A stretch of DNA of 64,000 bases, taken from positions 372,001-436,000 of the forward strand of contig OAPG01000006.1 in the NCBI GenBank assembly GCA_900208305.1. The letters are read 5' to 3'. The notes under the pieces are model-generated. The model was not told the origin of the DNA and ran no database searches. It saw only the letters and a list, made by a program, of their open reading frames with translations. The DNA is from Melanopsichium pennsylvanicum (taxonomy: Eukaryota > Basidiomycota > Ustilaginomycetes > Ustilaginales). A program made the position numbers and the translations under genes. Below are positions 60,468 through 64,000 of this stretch, one piece after another (within the stretch, counting starts at the first letter, position 1; every line of letters starts with the position of its first letter).

Positions 60468-61544
60468 CTACCGCTGCGATGGCGAACGACTGCGTTTGCG
60501 ATCTTCTTCCTTGACTTGAATCCGTGGTCTTGGGTTAGGTGCATATTCGGGAGCCATCTCGCCCTCCTCTTCTCCGAGCTCGCCTTCTTCACCTCCGCGC
60601 TTCGAGCTGGCGTCTGTGTCGACAGCAGTGCGCTGTTCGCGACTCTCCTTACGCTCACGATCCCGGCGTTCCCTCTCCCTTTCAAAATCACGCTCCCTCT
60701 CTCGATCTCGTTCCGATCTCGACGCACCATTTGAAGGTGTTGCTGCTGGTGCCGATGATGATAAAGATGACGCCGAATGACCATTCTGCGGTGTTGTTGG
60801 TGCTGCTGTCGGCATGCCCATCGGTGGTGCATTTGGATTTCGCCTTCTTTCATCGAATTCCCCGACCATCTCCCTCAACCTCAAATAGCCAAGATGCATC
60901 TTTCCTCCAAAGTGATCCGCCAACCTACGATCCGAATCCAAAATACTCAAGTAGGCACCACAAACATCGCAAACCCTCAGCTTCTGATGACCGCTCGCAC
61001 CCGAATTCTCCTGTGCATTGTGAAGCTCCTTCTCCTTTTGCGCCTTCTCTTCCTTCAAAGCATCAGCCTTTGCGAGCTCGGCCAACGACTCTTCAATTTG
61101 GCCCTGCTCTCCTAACGCTTCGACTTCGGCCATGACGGCTGCTAGTGCGGTTTCGATTTCCGAGATCTCGCGATTCATGTTGGCGAATTTGGCCAGCTCT
61201 TCGGGTGTCTGCTCTAGTCTGCGCTTGTTGGCAGCGATCTTGCGATCAATGTCAGCAACGAAGGAAAGAATGTTGTGTTCGTGCTCGCGTTCAAAGGCGG
61301 AGAAGCGCTCACCGGAAACCAATGCTTTACGATATTCGTCCTTGTACTTGGGTGCATGGGATTTGGGGCATGGACCCAGATCGACTTTTGTGTTGGCAAA
61401 CAGGTCATGCGGACAAGTACCACAGAGAAAGTTACGGCATACTTTGGGATCGGTAAAGTGAAGGTTGGCTGTGGGTGTGCCCATGGCTTCGGGACCCATG
61501 AGCTTCTCCAGCAGCATGCGCTGCACTTCGGCTTTACGACCCAT
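60468..61544 (-). CDS. LUC7: U1 snRNP-associated protein Luc7, 358 aa
   Basis: Luc7 is a U1 snRNP component that helps select 5' splice sites. It shows the family start (EVQRMLLEKLMG), a first zinc finger of the CCCH kind (C36, C44, C59, H63 in VCRNFLCGTCP and LGPCPKSH), a coiled-coil helical middle (about 85-180), and a second C2H2 finger (CDVCGAYLSILDSD with ADHFGGKMHLGY, about 190-220). An Arg/Glu/Ser-rich tail follows (ERERERRDRERKES), ending SPSQR. The ATG at 61544 matches the family; the frame continues 77 codons upstream without similarity and is probably leader. It is intronless. Confidence 0.96.
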   Translation of the reverse strand: MGRKAEVQRMLLEKLMGPEAMGTPTANLHFTDPKVCRNFLCGTCPHDLFANTKVDLGPCPKSHAPKYKDEYRKALVSGERFSAFEREHEHNILSFVADIDRKIAANKRRLEQTPEELAKFANMNREISEIETALAAVMAEVEALGEQGQIEESLAELAKADALKEEKAQKEKELHNAQENSGASGHQKLRVCDVCGAYLSILDSDRRLADHFGGKMHLGYLRLREMVGEFDERRRNPNAPPMGMPTAAPTTPQNGHSASSLSSSAPAATPSNGASRSERDRERERDFERERERRDRERKESREQRTAVDTDASSKRGGEEGELGEEEGEMAPEYAPNPRPRIQVKEEDRKRSRSPSQR

Positions 61545-61909
61545 ATCGACGGTAGCGTCTACAGCCGTGTGTTTGAGATGCTGTCCGACTGGTGTGCTGA
61601 ACGAGATGCTGAATCGGAAAACAGAGTCGACGACGCAAGGTTGCTGGAGCGAAAGCTTGATTGTGTTGGAAAGAGACACGAAAGAGAGAAAGGTTCGTGG
61701 TTCGGTCTTTGACTTGGAATCCGACTGCCAAAATTGTGTTTTGGAATTTTTGGGCAGCATTTCACAAGGTTGCATGCAACTTTGGAAGGCTCAGTTTTGA
61801 CACTTTGAGTCCATGATACAAAGTCATCTTCATTCAAAACCCTCGACTACTCTTCTACATCAACGGCAATTCAAAATCGGTTCTCATCAGAAGAACCCAG
61901 AAGCGAAAT
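61545..61909. other. Divergent promoter region of LUC7 and the Jjj1-like gene
   Basis: 365 bp shared by two divergent genes. No clear TATA box or repeat. Confidence 0.6.
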
Positions 61910-64000
61910 ATGGGTGCCTCCCAATCCTCGCACAAGGCGGGCGCGACAGGAGGCACCGCCATCGACGCTGATGGAGAACCCGCCTTTGTCGACTACTACG
62001 AGCTGTTAAAGGTGCAAGAGACCGCTACATCAGACGAAATACGCAAGGCCTACCGCAAGCTCGCGCTCAAACACCATCCAGATAAGAACCCAGACAATGT
62101 AGAACAGGCAAATAAGATCTTTCACAAGCTCCAAGAAGCGTACGAGATCCTCTCTGATGATACTGAGCGAGCATGGTACGACCAAAACCGCGAGCGATTG
62201 ATGAATGGCGAAGGACCGGATCTGGACGATGAGCAAGTCTTCGACGCATTCAGATCCGGTGCTGCTGAGGCTCCGCAGCCGACAAGCTCATCAAGAGGTC
62301 TGACAGCCAAAGCACTGCTGCGATTTTTCGATCCCAGCTTGGCCAACGACTTTACCGATGGCGATAATGGATTCTACGCCACTTACAGGCGTCTCTTCGA
62401 ACGTTTGGCACAGGAAGAACGCATCGCAGCACCATATCCCGGCGAAGACACAAGTGTCCCTTCCGCTGATGCCTACCCATCCTTTGGATACAGTCACACC
62501 CCGTACTCGCACGCCAAGGGTCAAGAAGCCGACGTTCACCAAACACCACTCAGAGACTTTTACAACGTATTCATCAACTTTCAATCGCGAAAGAGCTTCG
62601 GTTGGTTCGACAAGTACGATCTTCGCGATGCACCAGATCGGCGTGTGAAGCGACTCATGGACAAAGAGAACAAGCGCTCAAGGGACGCTGCCAGGAGAGA
62701 GTACAACGATGCCGTCCGCTCCCTCGCCGCCTTCGTCCGAAAGCGTGATCCAAGGTACAAGAAGTTCCAGAGCGAGCTCAACTCCACCGGGCCTGGCTCA
62801 GCCGCTGATCTGGCCAGAAGAAAGGCAGAAGCAGAAAAGGTCAGGTTGGAGCGCGAGGCGCGTGCACAGTCGTATCAGGCTCAGAGCTGGCAGCAGCCAG
62901 AATACCATTTCTCCGATCAAGAGGACGAGGACGAGCACGACTATCAAGAGAGCCAAGACGACGGCGATAGTGCCAGCGATGGAGAAGATGACCACAACGA
63001 GGCCACAGATTCCAACAATGCCCTGAATTCCCTCGATGACGACAACGAGTTTGATGGCTGGGACTGCGTCGCTTGCGACAAACTCTTCCAATCCGAAGCG
63101 GCCTTCCGCAACCATGAACGCAGTGCCAAGCACAAAAAGGCTGTCCAGAAGTTGCAGCGCGAAATGCAAGACGAGGAGGATGAGCTCGGTCTCGGATTGG
63201 ACGCAGACGACATTGCCATCGATTTTTCTCTGGTCGACATGCACCTCGACGGCGCAAAAGCTCGGAGCAAGGAGGACGCAAATGTCACGGCTGGCTTCTC
63301 AATACCCAGCTCTGCCATAGATGCAGCGGCAGGGAAGAGCAAAAAGCAAAAGAAGCAGGCTAAGAAGAGGAGACAGATGGAGCAAGTGGCTGGGCGTACG
63401 CTCGATGAGGATGGGTTTGTAGTACAAGATCTGAATCGCAAGAGTGCCCAGGCGAAGCCGAAGCAGGAAGTCGCTGTCGATGAAGAGGCAGAGACCAAGG
63501 AGCCAGCACCTATAGTCCATGTCATCGATGATGAGGATGCAAACGGCAGCCATGCGGGAGCGGATGTGTGTGATGAGGTCGGAGCGGGCGATGAGGAGAG
63601 TGTCCCGACTCCAGCTCAATCGTCTTCGAAGCCCAGTCCACCGACACCAGAGCCCGGATCGACGTCTTTGAAACCCAAGAACAATTCAGAGCAAGAAGAT
63701 CCCTGGGGTGGCCTCAAAGACCCTCACATCCCCGTCTCAGCCTTCTCCACCACCGTCGCACCCCCACTGCCACCGCTGAGTCGTCCGACCGGGTCTTTCG
63801 ACATCTTTGGCTATGGCTCTCTCATCTTTAAACCACCACCGTACGTCATCGCCGCGACCCCCTGCTACATCAAAGGCTTCGTTCGGCGCTTCGCGCAGCA
63901 CTCTGTAGACCACCGCGGTACTCGCTCTCGACCTGGCCGCGTCGTGACCCTGGTCAAAGCAAGCGATTGGCACCCGCTTTGCAAGGCTGCGAAAGTCAAC
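61910..64000 (+). CDS. JJJ1: Jjj1/DNAJC21-type J-protein apparently fused to a ChaC-like gamma-glutamylcyclotransferase domain (3' end outside window)
   Basis: Jjj1 is a cytosolic J-domain co-chaperone that, with Ssa Hsp70 and Rei1, strips Arx1 from pre-60S ribosomes. Visible: 697 codons, open to the window end. The J-domain is at 28-92 with HPD at 56-58. A Jjj1-type block ([21 protein letters not shown], about 205-227), a charged helix, an acidic tract and a C2H2 finger at about 384-412 ([19 protein letters not shown]) follow. Then comes a basic, disordered linker. From residue 633 the same frame reads [18 protein letters not shown]-like [13 protein letters not shown] and PGRVVTL, the opening motifs of ChaC enzymes, which cleave glutathione to 5-oxoproline and Cys-Gly. 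No stop, in-frame ATG or strong splice donor lies between the parts. The second C2H2 finger of yeast Jjj1 is not seen. Confidence 0.9.
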   Translation, partial: MGASQSSHKAGATGGTAIDADGEPAFVDYYELLKVQETATSDEIRKAYRKLALKHHPDKNPDNVEQANKIFHKLQEAYEILSDDTERAWYDQNRERLMNGEGPDLDDEQVFDAFRSGAAEAPQPTSSSRGLTAKALLRFFDPSLANDFTDGDNGFYATYRRLFERLAQEERIAAPYPGEDTSVPSADAYPSFGYSHTPYSHAKGQEADVHQTPLRDFYNVFINFQSRKSFGWFDKYDLRDAPDRRVKRLMDKENKRSRDAARREYNDAVRSLAAFVRKRDPRYKKFQSELNSTGPGSAADLARRKAEAEKVRLEREARAQSYQAQSWQQPEYHFSDQEDEDEHDYQESQDDGDSASDGEDDHNEATDSNNALNSLDDDNEFDGWDCVACDKLFQSEAAFRNHERSAKHKKAVQKLQREMQDEEDELGLGLDADDIAIDFSLVDMHLDGAKARSKEDANVTAGFSIPSSAIDAAAGKSKKQKKQAKKRRQMEQVAGRTLDEDGFVVQDLNRKSAQAKPKQEVAVDEEAETKEPAPIVHVIDDEDANGSHAGADVCDEVGAGDEESVPTPAQSSSKPSPPTPEPGSTSLKPKNNSEQEDPWGGLKDPHIPVSAFSTTVAPPLPPLSRPTGSFDIFGYGSLIFKPPPYVIAATPCYIKGFVRRFAQHSVDHRGTRSRPGRVVTLVKASDWHPLCKAAKVN

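Overview
The window is nuclear DNA of a basidiomycete, most likely a smut fungus (Ustilaginales). This is inferred from: nuclear eukaryotic housekeeping genes; few, mostly short introns (80-190 nt) with GTAAGT-type donors and CTAAC/CTGAT-like branch sites; roughly balanced base composition; long serine/proline/glutamine-rich disordered tracts; and a gene set (TRAP-alpha, Dur3, Pbp1 with a PAM2 motif, A-T-R reductase) that fits this group. The species cannot be fixed from the sequence alone. I see no rRNA, tRNA, CRISPR array, transposon or organellar DNA.

Layout. 1-14 kb: the 3' part of the RNA polymerase I largest subunit, an unrecognised 754-residue disordered protein, a large FAD/NAD(P) oxidoreductase (minus), a Dur3 urea transporter with GATA-motif-rich upstream DNA, and an Och1-like GT32 glycosyltransferase (minus). 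15-30 kb: an RNF10/Mag2 RING protein (minus), a type II haloacid dehalogenase converging on an alanine-glyoxylate aminotransferase, a spliced TRAP-alpha gene, and an NRPS-like adenylation-thiolation-reductase enzyme. 29-43 kb: Pbp1/ataxin-2, Gem1/Miro and Ubp15/USP7, all on minus. 42.6-47.3 kb has no gene I can support and leads into a spliced cysteine-rich, single-pass SH3 protein. 50-54.8 kb: PEX10 (minus), a Frm2-like nitroreductase, and COX12, reconstructed from three exons. 55-64 kb: PRP18, an Ies4-like protein, DIM1/DIB1 (three exons), LUC7, and a Jjj1-type J-protein cut by the window end.

Three points deserve most attention. (1) The Jjj1 reading frame runs without a stop into a ChaC-like gamma-glutamylcyclotransferase domain, giving an apparent co-chaperone/glutathione-degrading fusion. 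(2) The PEX10 RING domain has a one-base frameshift exactly between its third and fifth zinc-ligand positions, and the fifth position reads Asp instead of Cys. (3) Three spliceosome genes from different particles (PRP18, DIM1, LUC7) lie within about 6.3 kb. Smaller signals are a 12-copy CCCCT/AGGGG array with G-quadruplex potential, a 669-nt COX12 intron, a 16-bp triple repeat just upstream of TRAP-alpha, and two gene-free places that carry splice signals.
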